A stretch of DNA of 64,000 bases, taken from Asterias rubens. Lineage: Eukaryota; Echinodermata; Asteroidea; Forcipulatida; Asteriidae. The stretch covers positions 10,167,343-10,231,342 of the forward strand of contig NC_047063.1 in NCBI RefSeq assembly GCF_902459465.1, in the 5' to 3' direction. Every line of letters begins with the position of its first letter. Within the stretch, counting starts at the first letter, position 1. Below are positions 42,605-55,800 of this stretch, one piece after another. The notes beneath the pieces were generated by a model. The model was given only the letters and a program-made list of their open reading frames with translations, did no database searches and was not told where the DNA came from. The translations under genes were made by a program, and so were the position numbers.

Positions 42605-45600
42605 ATGAGAATCCGTAGGTCCACCATTACCATCGGGTTATGGTGTCTTCAGCTTTGTATAAGTCTGTGTCTTGTTTCACGGATTGCAAATTGTGATGAC
42701 GGTTTAAGCGCCGGTAAGTTTAACACTCTACTTATATGACATTGATACCAACTTGGCAACGGAAGTTTTGTACTTCCCAATACCAAAGTACAAAAACAGA
42801 ACATTTCCTGAATATGAATTATACGGAGCCCCAGAAATGCCATATCACTTATCCAGATATTGAGACGATCATTTTGTCATGTCGAAGTATGCCGATACTG
42901 AAAATTTTCCCGGTAATAATAATTGTTATATCTCACTGAGAAGATTATCTGCACCAGATAATCAAACAACTCGACCAAGAGTGATAGTTTATATCACCAC
43001 GTCAACTAATTGAAAGTTTGCCAACTTATTGACAGTTGTGTACTAACATACTTGCAGTCATGTCGCTATAATGGTAACTTGAGCATGAGTTCTTCAGAAA
43101 TAGACGCATGAAAGTATAACTATTATTGGTATTTCATTTCATTGTTTTCGTAGAAGAATCAGTTGGCGTAGATAATTCAGATGAGTCACAAGAAGAAATC
43201 CGCCAAATAGGTAAAACTGAATCAGATAATAAATCTTTACAATTTGTATCATTAACATAGTATGTCCATATAAATACAATTCTCTTTCTGAAATTGTGAT
43301 ATACAATGCATATATGAATGCATATATTATTTGTTATAGCTGGGGGATCTGGTTGGATCTGGTGTAAGCTCACACATGTGCTTACTGGTGTTTTCTTGTT
43401 TTGTCCTCTGCTGTCTGTTCTCTACTCAATTTTCCTTTTAACTCGTTAGGCCTACTTGTGTTATTGATCACCTTAACATGAGTACCGTAATTTGCCTAAT
43501 TGTTAACCCATTTATAATTATGTCATTGTTCTGTGTTATTTTGTGTTTGGTTATTTGTGTAGATGTAAGACAAGTTATCAGCCCATACTTGACTTATCGA
43601 ATGTGTTCGATATGAACTCGCCTGTAATGATTAAATCACTATCTTGAATAATGACAATAATGTAACACATAATGACGTTAATTCTAGTATAGATCCAGAT
43701 TTAAACTTTGAGGCACCTGATGTAAGTTGTGACTACTATGATCAAACTGAATTCATGAATTACTTTAATAAAAACACTAATGTTAAACTACTACATATAA
43801 ATGCACGTAGCTTATATAAGAATGTGTCGCATATTATCAACTATGTCAACCTTCTAAATTGGTGTATCTGAATCATGGTTAAAGGATATTCAGGATCCAC
43901 TCAAGATGAAAACAACATTTCTATTGGTGTATTTTTAGACCTTTCTAAAGCTTTTGACACGATTAACCATGATATTTTGATATGTAAACTAGCGCATTAT
44001 GGAATCCGTGGAGTAACCTTGGAGTGGTTCAAAAGCTATTTATCTAATAGAAAACAGTTTGTTTCATATAATTCTGTCCATTAATCTGAAAAACCTATTT
44101 CTTGTTGAGTACCTCAGGGTTCTGTTTTGGGTCCTCTTCTTTTTATTATTTATATTAATGATATCTGTAACACATCCGAAATTATATCATGTTGTCTTTT
44201 TGCCGATGATACAAGTTTAGTGTACAGCTATTCTTACCCTTAACGTTGAATTGGTAAAAATAAGTACGTGGCTTGTTGCTAATAAACTGTGTATTAATCT
44301 ACTTAAAACAAATTATATGATATTTTGTCCAAGACAACGTAAATATATTCAATCTGTGCCTTTAATCTTAAATGGAATTGACCTACAAAGAGTAACAAGT
44401 ACTAAATTCCTTGGTATAAGAATTGATGAAAAATTGTCCTGGAAAAGTCATATTAATGATGTTGCGAGTAAAATATCAAAGAATATTGGTATAATTAATC
44501 GTCTAAAGAAATTTTTACCAAGCCATGTCTTATTAACTCTATATAATTGTTTTGTTCTTCCCTATTTAAGGTACTCAGTTCTTACTTGGGGTGGTTTGCC
44601 TACACAATGTAATAGGCTTCTTACTTTACAAAAGCGAGCTGTTAGGATCATTTCTAATGCTGGTTTTCTTGATCATACTACTGCATTATTTTGTAACCTT
44701 AAATTGTTAAAATTTAATGATCTTTATCATTTGAAATTAGGTAAATTTATGTACAAGTACAGGAGTAATGCACTACCACCTTGTTTTAGCTCATTTTTTA
44801 CTCCTGGCACTACTGGCATTCATTCATACAAAACCCGAAGCACTTCAAAGAAAAATCTTTTTGTTTCTCGCAACCGAACCTCAATGTATAAAAACAGCCT
44901 TGTTCAACGCGGTGTTACATACTTGAATAATTTGGATGGTTCTGTTAAATCTGCAATCACTCTACCTATATTCTCAAAAAAATTTAAACAATTACTACTC
45001 AATGCATATTCATTATAATTATTTCATGGCTTACTTTTGGTATATTGTTGATACACCTACATTTGTTCGTATGTCCTTGTAGTCCCTTGTCTTGTGAGTC
45101 TTATTGTTTTGTTAGTCTGTCAATAGGTTAGGGTACAAAAGCCAAGGCTTCACCCAATCCTAAGTTTTGCCCTTCTGATTTGTTAATAACTTTGGAAAGC
45201 GCAAAGATCTTCTGATCTGCGCACAACTTCGTGTGACAAGGGTGTTTTTTATTTCATTAATATCTCGCAACTTCGACGACCAAGTCAGCTGAAATTTTCA
45301 CAGGTTTGTTATGTTATGCATGTGTTGAGATCTTTGACAATTCCAATAGCGTTCAGTGTCTTTAAACGACTTAAACCATGTAATACCTTTTTTTCGTGTG
45401 AGTCCTGTTATAACGTACTCAGATAAGCAACAACTGTTGAATAACAGTATCTAAGGATTGATAGATTGGATGATCGATCAACTGATCTATTGACTGATTG
45501 ATTGATCGATCGAACTGATTGACTGATTGGTATTTTGCTTACTCAACGCTTATGATTTGATAATATTTTTCTCACTCAACGTTTATGACTTGATAATATT

Positions 45601-48600
45601 TTTCTATATTTTCCTTTTTCTTTATCTCTCTCTCTTTTTTGTCAACAGATAAAGTAGTCGGTGTAACATTGGCGATGCGCAAAGGCGATTCAAGTAAACT
45701 TTGAAATACCATGAAATAATATATTGGCAATGGCGGGTCCGATACTTCACGGAGGCAACGAAGGCGATTGCTTCCATGCCCCCTGGTCAATGCCTTTGTG
45801 CCATTGAGTCGTCGTACACATTTCGTGAATGTTTGAAATTGAAACCTCTCATTTATTTTGTTTTGTCTATAAATGTATAAATCTTCACATTTCTTTAAAG
45901 ACTATAATAGGCATACTCTTTAGGAGTTTCGTTTCTGGAGCATTGATCAATGGCGGAATGTTAACTGCCAATTCCTGGCTTGAGTAGGAGACTATACGTT
46001 GTAACGCTGTTTGAAATAATCCACCAATGAGGGAGATGTGCTTAACGGCGTTATAATAGTTATAAATAATATGTATAAATCAATGCTTTAAGTAGAAGGA
46101 TCCTCACCAGCGTTCTGATTCAGGACCCGGGTTGGTTTATATAAATAATTACCAATTCACAATTTTTCTCACTGTCGAATCTTTCTGATAATGTCCCGCA
46201 ATGCAGTATATTTTGATGATTGGTTTAAAATAATGTGCACCCTATGACCCTAGATCTTAAAATAATAGTTTTTTGAAAGAACATGTAATCTGCCTGTTTG
46301 AAACCTTAGTTCTTTAATCTTTACACTTTGCCTTCAACAAAAAATATAGGCCTAACTAGGATTTGATGTTTGGGATTTTTTTTTGCATCATCCACTGGAT
46401 AATTGAGCGACATATACAAGCTCAATGTTCACATAATTTATTATATTATTAACACGATTTACAATTGGTTGCCGATGAAGAACTCGTGATTATCGGTGTT
46501 ATTGTGCTGAAGTAGACGGTATCAAAAACGACAGACTCAAGCATGACTTCGTAAATACCCAGCCCTGCTAAGTGCTCTTCTATCTAACAGACGAATGCAG
46601 ATATTTCATATATAACCCATTTGCAGTTAGTGTACCTTCATACATGCAAATCACTCTGGTAAGATTCAAACCATTGCACGGCTAGTTTAGATGTCTTACC
46701 ACTAGAGAACCGAGCTAGCCCGGTGGCTACAAAGGCACCCCATCCCAACCAAATAAAATAGTCATTTTGTTTTAGATCTACTTAAACAAGCATGGCTTCA
46801 GAATGCAGGGCTAGCCTTGTAACTTCCTGTGCCAGAAGTAAGCTTCCGTAAAAAAAAGAAAATGTTGGTGTGGCGGGAGATTCTGTCCCCCCGGGAGATT
46901 CGGTCCCCCGTATGGCAAACTGTGTATACATGTACTAACTTCTTCTGATAGCACCCTCTTTAAAATCCTCCTCCTCCAGCTCATGTTAATTTCCCATATA
47001 TGAAGGACAGAATCTCCGGTGGACAGAATTTCCTGGGACACCGGAACATGGATGTTGTATCTTTGAGTAGGCCTATATCTCACAGGTTCTCATTGTGTTT
47101 TTTTCACAGACTTGAGTGGCAGCTCCAAGTGCGTTAGGTATGGCCAGCAGGGGCAATATGCTTACCGGCTATACTGCGATTACTGTTCCATTGACCATGA
47201 AAAAGAAGACCTCCCCGGACCTATTAAAATTGTCGAAACGTCAGATTGTTCAGGTATTGTTGCGAACCCTTCAATCCCGTTTTGAAAGCCCAATGAGACT
47301 TGTATAATAATGTCCTTCGGAGCCTAATGTCGTCCGTTCGTGTTCGTTTGCATACGTAAATGATATTTGATCAAAGACAATTTCAATTTTTGTGAAAGCC
47401 GAAGAGGTCGCCATTTCGAAATTTGTAATTCAAGGTTTAAATCGTCCACAGCTACCATTGAAAGGTGTACCGCGGATGCATTGATCACAACGCCAACAAG
47501 GAGTAAGTATGTTACGACCATTATTGGCTTCCGGAAAACACGTTTCTGAAAATTTACAATAGAAACATGCCCACACAGGGTGAAAGACTAGACTGCACAT
47601 TTTGCTATTTTTGGCTTTCAGTAACCACGCGGTCAATGAAAACTGGTCACTCCTTGTCTTCCAATACCCAGCTCTGGACTGTGTTACCAAAACGAACATC
47701 ACCAATGAAGAAAACCATTAATGACACTGGACACTATTGGTATTTGTAAAAGACCAGTCTTCCACTTGGTGTATCTCAACAGTTGTACAAAATAACAAAC
47801 CTGTGAAAATTTGAGCTCAATTGGTTGCCGAGTTGCGAGATAATAATGGTGAGAAAAGCCTTGTCACATCTTTCAGATGCTTGATTTCGCGACGTGAAAA
47901 TCTAATTCTGATGTCTCGAAATCAAATTCAAATATTTCAGTGGAAAGTTACTTCTTTCTTGAAAACTACGTTACTTCAGAGGGAGCCGTTTCTCTTAAAG
48001 GAACACATTGCCTTGGATCGGACGAGTTGGTCTATGAAAAGCGTTTGAAACCGTTTGTTATGAAATGTACTAAAAAAAATCAATTTGTTTTGTTACTATT
48101 ATTATTATTATAAATGTATATGGTTAGAAAGATGTTTTAAAAGTAGAATACAATGATCCACACAAGTATCACTCAAAATTGCACGGTTTTCAATTTACGT
48201 CGCGAACTAACATGGTCGGCCATTTATATTAATGGCCGACCATGTTTGTCGACGAGGTAAAACGAAAACCACGCAATTTCAAGGCATATTTGTGTAGATC
48301 ATTGTATTCTACTTTTACAACATCTTTCTAACCATACCGATTTTATAAGAAACCGTTACAGAACGCTTTTCAAAGACCAACTCGACCGATCCAAGGCAAC
48401 GTGTTCCTTTAATGTTTTATACTATGAACTGCTCTCCATTTTTCGTTACCAAGTAGGTTTTGATGCTAACAATTATTTTTGAGTAATTACCAATAGTGTC
48501 CAGTGCCTTTAAGCATAACCTTGAAAATGTATGCACCATTATCTTTGGCGAGGGTATCGTTCATTCCGATCCTCTGATTCTTATAAGCGCACTAGCCTAC

Positions 48601-49389
48601 AACCTATACCTGTTCTATAAACTCAATATTTCGCGGGAAAAAACGACATTTTGTCAAGTTTATTTGTTTGAAATTTTGTAATTGTTTAGTTTGTGAAACT
48701 TTCAAAAGGGTGTTGATTTTCTCCATTACCGATGTTTTTTTCCAGCGCTCAAACCTGTGTGCGGGAGGGGAAACAAGAAAAAGAAGTGGTACTGTGGTTT
48801 TTGTTCTTTGCAAAAGGAAAGAGCAGTCTTTAAATTGACATGCCCGTTGTCGAGTAATAAGCCAAGTGAGTATTATTATTATTATTCAATTAGATAGCTA
48901 GTTCTGTATCCTTACCAAAGCTGGAGCATAACTTGTGGAATCGTTGGGTTGTTCAAATCAATTAATAACATCATCCTTGTCCGAAAAAGCGTTGTTTCCG
49001 TACGGATTTCTTTCCACTACGGAACGGTGTTCTTCACGAAAATAGTCTTTGGAAAAGTCTTTCTACTCTTTCATTGTTTATTTCTTTCTTCTTTCTTGAA
49101 AGGTTGTGAAGATGAAACACAAGGCCCTGATGGCACCGCCACGCAGGCCCCAGACAACACACCCGACATTACCCCCGACAAGAGCCCTGACAACACCCCC
49201 GACAACACCCCCGACAGCACCCCCGACAGCACCCCCGACAAGGGCAGCAAAGACAAGAAGTACCGGTACGTAAAGCAGTACTGCGTAGCAAGTGAAGAAG
49301 ATGTTACATTTAATGACTGCGGACAGAAAGCACCATCATTCGGAGTCAAAATGCCGGAGTTTCTGGAAAAATATAAGACGGAATTATAG
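42605..49389 (+). CDS. Unrecognised secreted protein with CxxC modules and a DxTP repeat (238 aa)
   Basis: Five coding exons, all joined in phase 1: 42605-42713, 43154-43210, 47110-47253, 48746-48865, 49103-49389 (TAG). Exon 1 is a signal peptide ([20 protein letters not shown]...). Exon 2 is a short acidic piece. Exons 3 and 4 each encode one module of pattern C-x(n)-Y-C-x2-C-x(n)-C: KCVRYG...LYCDYC...SDC and PVCGRG...WYCGFC...LTC. Exon 5 has seven tandem DxTP/DxSP tetrapeptides, then a third, partial module (YVKQYC...FNDC) and ends KYKTEL. AATAAA is at 49406. I do not recognise the family. One-module-per-exon and phase-1 introns are typical of extracellular proteins. A possible extra 45-nt exon at 45651-45695 also fits the phase. 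Confidence 0.65.
43360..45050 (+). mobile_element. Broken non-LTR retrotransposon (CR1/Jockey-like) in an intron
   Basis: 43644-43871 keeps the start of an AP-type endonuclease ([13 protein letters not shown]). A large piece is then missing; 43875 onward is reverse transcriptase ([47 protein letters not shown]) with internal stops and a frame change near 44240. 44251-45018 is an intact frame for the RT thumb and the C-terminal part ([32 protein letters not shown]). The element is sense to the host gene and cannot be functional. Confidence 0.85.
43875..45018 (+). pseudogene. Reverse transcriptase remnant of the non-LTR element
   Basis: The YADD/FADD box and the preceding [11 protein letters not shown] motif are separated from the downstream thumb domain by a frameshift, with in-frame stops after SVH (44083) and near 44107. 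The thumb and C-terminal part (255 residues) has no stop, which suggests fairly recent decay. Confidence 0.85.
45215..45366 (+). repeat. MITE family A, copy 8 (fragment)
   Basis: Only the right third remains: GCACAACTTCGTGTGACAAG to AGCGTTCAGTGTCTTTAAA. Confidence 0.7.
45651..45695 (+). CDS. Possible optional exon of the 42.6-kb gene
   Basis: Acceptor ttttttgtcaacag, 45 nt in phase 1/phase 1 ([15 protein letters not shown]), donor gtaaac. It could be included or skipped without changing the frame. It lies next to a dispersed repeat (45735-45800, like 31514-31590), so it may be chance. Confidence 0.25.
47720..48511 (-). repeat. MITE family A, copy 9, split by a nested MITE B
   Basis: Left part 47720-47999 (TTAATGACACTGGACACTAT to GAGGGAGCCGTTTCTC). 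Right part 48413-48511 (TGTTTTATACTATGAACTG to GTGTCCAGTGCCTTTAA). In intact copies these two parts are contiguous, so the piece between is a later insertion. Confidence 0.78.
48000..48412. repeat. MITE family B, intact copy nested in MITE A
   Basis: Reads TTAA-AGGAACACATTGCC ... GGCAACGTGTTCCT-TTAA: inverted ends of at least 35 bp (CTTGGATCGG and its complement continue the match) bounded by TTAA, the duplication typical of piggyBac-type transposition. The centre is a palindrome (AACATGGTCGGCCATT / AATGGCCGACCATGTT). No open frame of note. Confidence 0.78.
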
Positions 49390-49405
49390 TAAACTTGAAA
49401 ACTAG

Positions 49406-49411
49406 AATAAA
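49406..49411 (+). terminator. Polyadenylation signal of the 42.6-kb gene
   Basis: AATAAA 17 nt after the TAG stop codon. Confidence 0.6.
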
Positions 49412-52400
49412 AGTTTGTACACCAGTGGTCTAGCCCACACCCCTCCCTGGCCTCGGTCTAGTTCCCCCACGGGCGGCGGAACAGGGGCCCGGGGAGCACC
49501 TTTAAAAATTGGTCAATTTTGCTTCTCCCTATATGCATAATAATTTAAACTGTTTAAAAATCTGCTTAATTAGATTGAAGTACTATTTTAAATCACGTTT
49601 ATTTTTAATAATAAAATTTGCTTTAAAATAAACCTTTCGACGAATTAGCGAATGAATTGTCATCTAGAGTTGAGTGAGGTTATGTTTATAGAGCCTTATC
49701 TTTACTAAACAGTTTTGTTCAATACTAAACAGTTTTGTTCAAATTTGATTACCAATTGAGCCCAATTAGAAAATTTTCACATGTTTGTTATTTGATACAC
49801 ATGTTGGGACACAAAGTGAGAGTCAGGGGCGGATTGCACCAAGCGGTCTTAAACTGGTCTATGCGCTATAGCCGGCTAACTTTAATTATAGACCGATTGC
49901 AATAGCGCGGTCTATAATTATAGCCGGTCTTAAATCTTAAACCTGCCCTGAGCTGGCTATAATCGGTCTTAGGGTATGTTCAGACAGCGTACTAACTTGG
50001 ACCCGAACCGGTTTAACTTTTACGAGCAGCGGGGGTGGTCGTAAAAATAAAACCCCCTTGCGTTCAGACATCACAGAGTTAAACCCGATCCGGTTTATCT
50101 TCGGTTTTAAGAGGTCAAAGTAGACGCGACCCGTTGCTCTAACATCCGGTTTTATTCATCAGATTCACGCACCGAGCATGCCGAGATACTGAGTGCCCTA
50201 TGCCCTGGATGATCATCAGGAACATATTATTGGATAAAAATTGCTCAATCGAACTGTTTAACCGCTGGGAGGACATGGGCACTTAAAACAAACATGAACA
50301 CGACTAAAAAAAAAACAAAAAAACATACAAAATATTGATACAAACCGCAGAGAAAACTCACCAAAATATTCCATGAAACAGAACACGTTTCATTTTTGTG
50401 TTTTATACCACCGTTTCCGATTTAACAAATACTCAGTTTGTACTTCAATCGATTGGAAGTTGCGATCTCTCAAAAGCTGGTGCCGTGATTTTTATTCCGA
50501 TTCGTTCATAAACACAATTACACACATGTACTTTGCAGTATATTCCCAACTTCCCCACAACGTGGTTATTGCTGGCGAAGGGAATTTCCCCTACACACAG
50601 CCTCGCGCCCACGGCAGTTCATTCTCCTAGATTGAAAGTACAGCACGCTAGTAACGGTGATGGCAATAGAAAAGAACATCCATGGGATCGGTGATGGATA
50701 ACTATGGGACATCAGAGAGTGATCACTATGGGATGGCAGCGCTGTGCATGTGAAAAGCATGAACAAATTAATATGCTTCTTCGCTGCGCTCGTAGTATAC
50801 GCATGAAAACCAGTTTCAATATTGTAGGACACTCAAAAAAAAAGCTTGGAAAATTTAATTTTGTTTCAGAAGTTAACAAATCATGGGCGTGGGCCTGTGT
50901 TAAACTGCATACACCGATCGAGAGGGTTTCGCCAACTCGGTAAGCTGCAAGAACGTAATATAAATACTCGGTGCTTTTTCGGCATCAGAGGCAACAACAT
51001 AAGCATAAAATAACAAAATTTGAGCTCAATTGGTCATCGAAGTTGCGAGATTAGTTAAATAAAAAACACCCTGGTCACACGAAGTTGTGTGCTTTCGGAT
51101 GCTTGATTTCGAGACCTCAAATTCTAAACTTGAGGTCTCGAAATCAAAGTCGTGGAGAATTACTTCTTTCTCGAAAACAACGTCACTTCAGAGGGAGCCG
51201 TTTCTCACAATGAGTAATTACCAATAGTGTCCACTGCCTTTAAAAGAGTACAAATCTTAATAGATATTAAACATTAAACAAGGAAAACAAAAAGAGGCAT
51301 ATAATTTCATGATTGGGAGAAATTAATCCAAATCCAGGTAGCTTTGAGCGTTCAAACAATTCAAATATTATATAGCAAAGGTTTGCGGTAACACCATAAT
51401 GATAATCCCTAAACGAGTTGGGGTGGTTCTGAAAAGAACCATTGGTTTCAACTCGACGTTCCGACCCGTATGCTCTAATCACCTTCTGGAGAAAGACTAT
51501 CGTATTTCAAACCCCTGCAAAGTTTCAACTCCTTGCGTGTTGATACTGACAATGTATTTGGTGTACCAGTAAGAGACTGTGGGCAGGAAGGTATCAAACA
51601 CGGATGTGAGTCAACAGGAATCATCAATGAATACTTAATTTTTACTCAACCTCACATCCATTGTATAGGTTTTCCAAAACACTATACCCTGCCAGGAGGA
51701 AACGTGCTCTGTTAAATGGAGTACTATATACGGCCTATAAAAGCAACATTAGCTACTGTACTGTAGTGACTCTTGGTCCAGTATTATTACGCAAATATAA
51801 CTGCACACCAGAGAACTGCTTACCATAGAGCATAGAGAAAGGACCATGGCAAGCCCTACGGTCAAATCAGCAAAAAATATCGCCCATGATCCTAAATGCG
51901 ACAGCGTACAAAAACATGAAGGAGAAAAGATCCCATACTTTCTACTTCCATTGATTTGTGCACGAAAACAAGATGGTTATATTTTGACAGCTATTGTTTG
52001 TCATACAATACATTAGGAGGGTGTGTTCAGTACCCCCAAAATCGTTCCATCAAACACCAGTAGTGCCAAAACATCAACACTGTACCTTACGTGATAGGGG
52101 TTCGATCATTGTAAGAACGAGGTTGTTCATCTTATTCTGAGAACTACAATCGTATGGTTGTTCATGTATAGCATAAACTTTTAGTCTGTTCGTTTCTTTT
52201 AAAACCCCACGGTAAAATGTGGTGATTCAAAGTCGTCGTCTTAAGTCCATGATGGGAATCACGTCTTTATAAAGGTAGGATTTCATTTTGAGTAGATACG
52301 TCAAGTAGCTGTAGCCTCAGATACGATAATATAGTAAATACGTAAAAGACTTATAATGTTACTCTTCGTAACTGCATGCGTAATGCCCAATTAACATCTT

Positions 52401-52884
52401 CTTGTACCAGATATTAAAAATATAGCGTCAAATCGAGTTGTGTTACTCATTTTGACACCGGTAATCTGGCAGTGATTTACCACTAAACATGATAAAGAAG
52501 TCAATTTGATAAAACAAAATTTACTCGCATATTATTGTTGAACCGGCCCTAAACCACGAACGCACATTTTTGTATGAGTTGATGAGTTAGATTTACATTT
52601 GGGTAGGCCTATAGTATAGGAATGTTCCCAATGCGTAACAACTTGATTTATAAATTTATTTGGATAATCAGCAAATCACAATGATATTAAGTGATCTAGT
52701 CTGACCATGGAGGAAATAAGGACAAGTGCATTGTGCAAGTGCATTGTGTGCAAAGTGACCTTTGACCTTTCAATCTACTTGGCATACCTTTCAAGGTTGC
52801 AGTTGCAAAAACTCAAATCAAAACGACGATTTACGTGCATGATGACCAGACGTTCTGTCTGTTATTGTCTTATATCCAATCCAG
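49412..52884. other. Intergenic, repeats only
   Basis: About 49840-49980 has a foldback built on GGTCTATAATTATAGCCGG-type arms. About 49980-50130 is TTCAGACA...CCGAACCGGTTT-type repeat sequence. A truncated MITE A copy is at 51008-51244. No coding exon with supported splice sites was found. Confidence 0.45.
51008..51244 (-). repeat. MITE family A, copy 10 (reverse, truncated)
   Basis: Starts AACAAAATTTGAGCTCAATT and ends AGTGTCCACTGCCTTTAAA; lacks the first part of the family and an internal piece before the right end. Confidence 0.75.
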
Positions 52885-52893
52885 TATGATAAT

Positions 52894-55800
52894 ATGACGT
52901 ATTACCACTCTTTTGAGAACGTCGCCATGGTCCTCCTTACGCATCTTGTGACGTCATCGTATGTGCTTCAAGCGTTTCTGTTCTTTGGTTCATCAGTAAA
53001 ATGTAACAGTAACGGTGAGTCACAATATACATTGAAGGGTTGGGGAAAAACATAAATATAGCAAATACTTTGCTGTAATGTGGCTTATAGAGAAACATGC
53101 TTGTATCCTTATAAGTTCCAATAGAAAGCACCCGCCATTAGTGGCCATTGTGTGACGACATACCCAAATCTAGGTGTCAGCAATAAGGGAATCAATGTGT
53201 GGTGAAGAGGTTTTCAACTAGTGGTTTAATCCCAACGAGGCCTGCCGTCGATTTCACTAAACTCTTCCTAACTTAAGATTGACCTTAGGACTTGGACGAG
53301 TCCCAAACCTGCGCTGTAGCGTGCAGACCTTAAGATTAATCCTACGTTAGAACGAGTTACTCGTCCTAACTCGAGATAGGATTAATCCTAGCGTTTCGTG
53401 AAATCGGCTGCTGGTTCTTGATAATTTTACCGAGACGAAGGTGCAAACTCGCGTGTCACGCCCATGTTTCAACACTTTTATTGGTCATAAACAAAGGTTA
53501 ATACACACCCACGTGACGCGCTCTCCACCGATAGGAATAGCGAAACTGTCTGAGGTATTTGTGAATAAATATTTATGCACAATAAATACAGCAATTAATA
53601 TTCCGGCACGTTATTCCGGTGGTCGTTGATTCAAATCCCACTGCAGTCAATTCTTTGTTCACCCCAAAAATCAATAAATATAAAAATAAACTAGAGCTAA
53701 ATTGCATTTGTGCACAAATGCAGAGCTGTTTCGCCATTAAAATTTTCAAATTTCTCAACTGAGTTTTTAGTTTGTTGGGTATTCAAAACAATTTGCCCAA
53801 TGTGGCATAAATAAAACAATAATTTGGGTTATACCATATTCAGATAGCAATTTATGTGTTAAAGGTGCAAAAATAAAAAAAATCATAAAATATCATGTGA
53901 TGACGTCATCATGACGTCATTTCACATTTCAAAAGAACTTGTCAATATCCAACAACTTACCAAGTTTCAACATGATCGCATAATCACTTAGGGAGTTATA
54001 ATAGTGAAATAAGTGCACCTTTAAGGCCGCGTAACGTGACCCCCGATGACGTCATTGATCTGAAACTTCACACATATAATGGCTGCCTGACAGGTAACGT
54101 GTGTGTAAAATTTGAAGTGATTACAAAAAAACTTCACCACGAACATCTTCAAAAAGTCCATTTTGACGAGTTTTCAACCTGCCGCTAGAGGGCGCTGTTG
54201 CAATTTGTGACGTCATCAATATGTTTTTTGAACTGCCCACCCTTGCTAGACACTTACGTCCTTGGAAAGCAACTTCATAACTTTTACCACTTTTGAGTTA
54301 CAGGGCACTTCCGTTTTTGCCCGTTTCAACCGGAAGTAGAGATCATTTGAGGTCACGCACATAAAACAAAACGAAGACCTAATTTATCCCTACCACATCC
54401 CGCAAACAGAAACCTACGGTCTCGTTTGGCTGATTTGATATAGATTTTCAAACATTTAACATAAAACATCTTTAAGATGACGTCACGTGACCGGTGATGA
54501 GGTCATCATGACATCCTTGCTTTAGGATCATTATTGCACCATATACTTCAATCCCTGAAAGTTTCATTGCAATTGCTCTCAAATGATAACGCACATTGGC
54601 ATAGCATTGTACTTCGTGTACAAATGATTACGCACATTGGCATCGCATTGTACTTCGTGTACAAATGATTACGCACATTGGCATGGTATTGTACTTCGTG
54701 TACAAATGATTACGCACATTGGCATGGCATTGTACTTCGTGTACAAATGATTACGCACATTGGCATGGCATTGTACTTCGTGTACAAATGATTACGCACA
54801 TTGGCATGGTATTGTACATGTACTTCGTGTACAACAATGTGTGCGTGAGGCTTTGGCACGCAACCTTATGGCATTGCACAAATACATAGCTGTTTCGTCA
54901 ATAACATTTCAAATTTCTCATTTGAGTTTTAAGTTATTTGTTGTGTATTCAAAACAATTTGCCCAAATGTGGCATAGATAAAGAAATAATTTGGATTACA
55001 CCATGTTCAGATAGCAATTGGTGTGTTAAAGGTGTAAAAATTGAAAAAATCATTAAAAATCATGTGATGACGTCATCATGACGTCATTTCATAATTCACG
55101 AGAACTTTCTAATATCTAATGATCTACATAATTTCAACATAATGGCGTCATTTCTTCGAGAGTTATACGACTTCAAAAAGTGCACCTTTAATGCTGCGTC
55201 ACGTGACCCCCGATGACGTCATTGATCTGAAACTTCACACATATGATGCCTGCCAGACAGTAAACGTGTGTGTAAAATTTAAAGTGATTACCAAAAACTT
55301 CGCCACAGACATCTTCAAAAAGTCCATTTTGAAGAATTTTCAACTTGCCACTAGAGGGCGCTGTTGCAATTTATGACGTCATCAATACTTTTTTTGAATT
55401 GCCCACCCTTGCTAGACACTTTTATCCCGGAGAAAAAAATTCATAACTTTTACCACTTTTGAGTTACAGGGTACTTTCGTTTTTGGCCCGTTTCGACCGG
55501 AAGTAGAGGTCATGTGAGGTCACGCACACAAAATAAAATAAAGACCTAATTTATTCCTACCTAATCCCGTTAACAGAAATCTACGGTCTATTGTGGTTGA
55601 TTTGATATAGATTTTCAAAGATTTAAATAAAACACCTTTAAGATGACGTCACGTGACCGGTGATGATGTCATCATGACGAATTTCGTTTAGGACCCTCCT
55701 TGCACCAATGCCCTTCATCACTGAAAGTTTCATCGCAATTGCTCTTTAGGAACCATGCAAAAAAATGCGAGTACTGAATAATCCTGAAACAACCAAATAA

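Noticed and set aside
46811-47083. 90-codon minus-strand open frame
   Set aside because: It covers a local foldback (GGGAGATTCTGTCCCC and GGACAGAATCTCC) and shows no domain or splice support.
54588-54835. Regular 41-bp repeats resembling a CRISPR array
   Set aside because: Units are contiguous without unique spacers, and the context is an animal intron.
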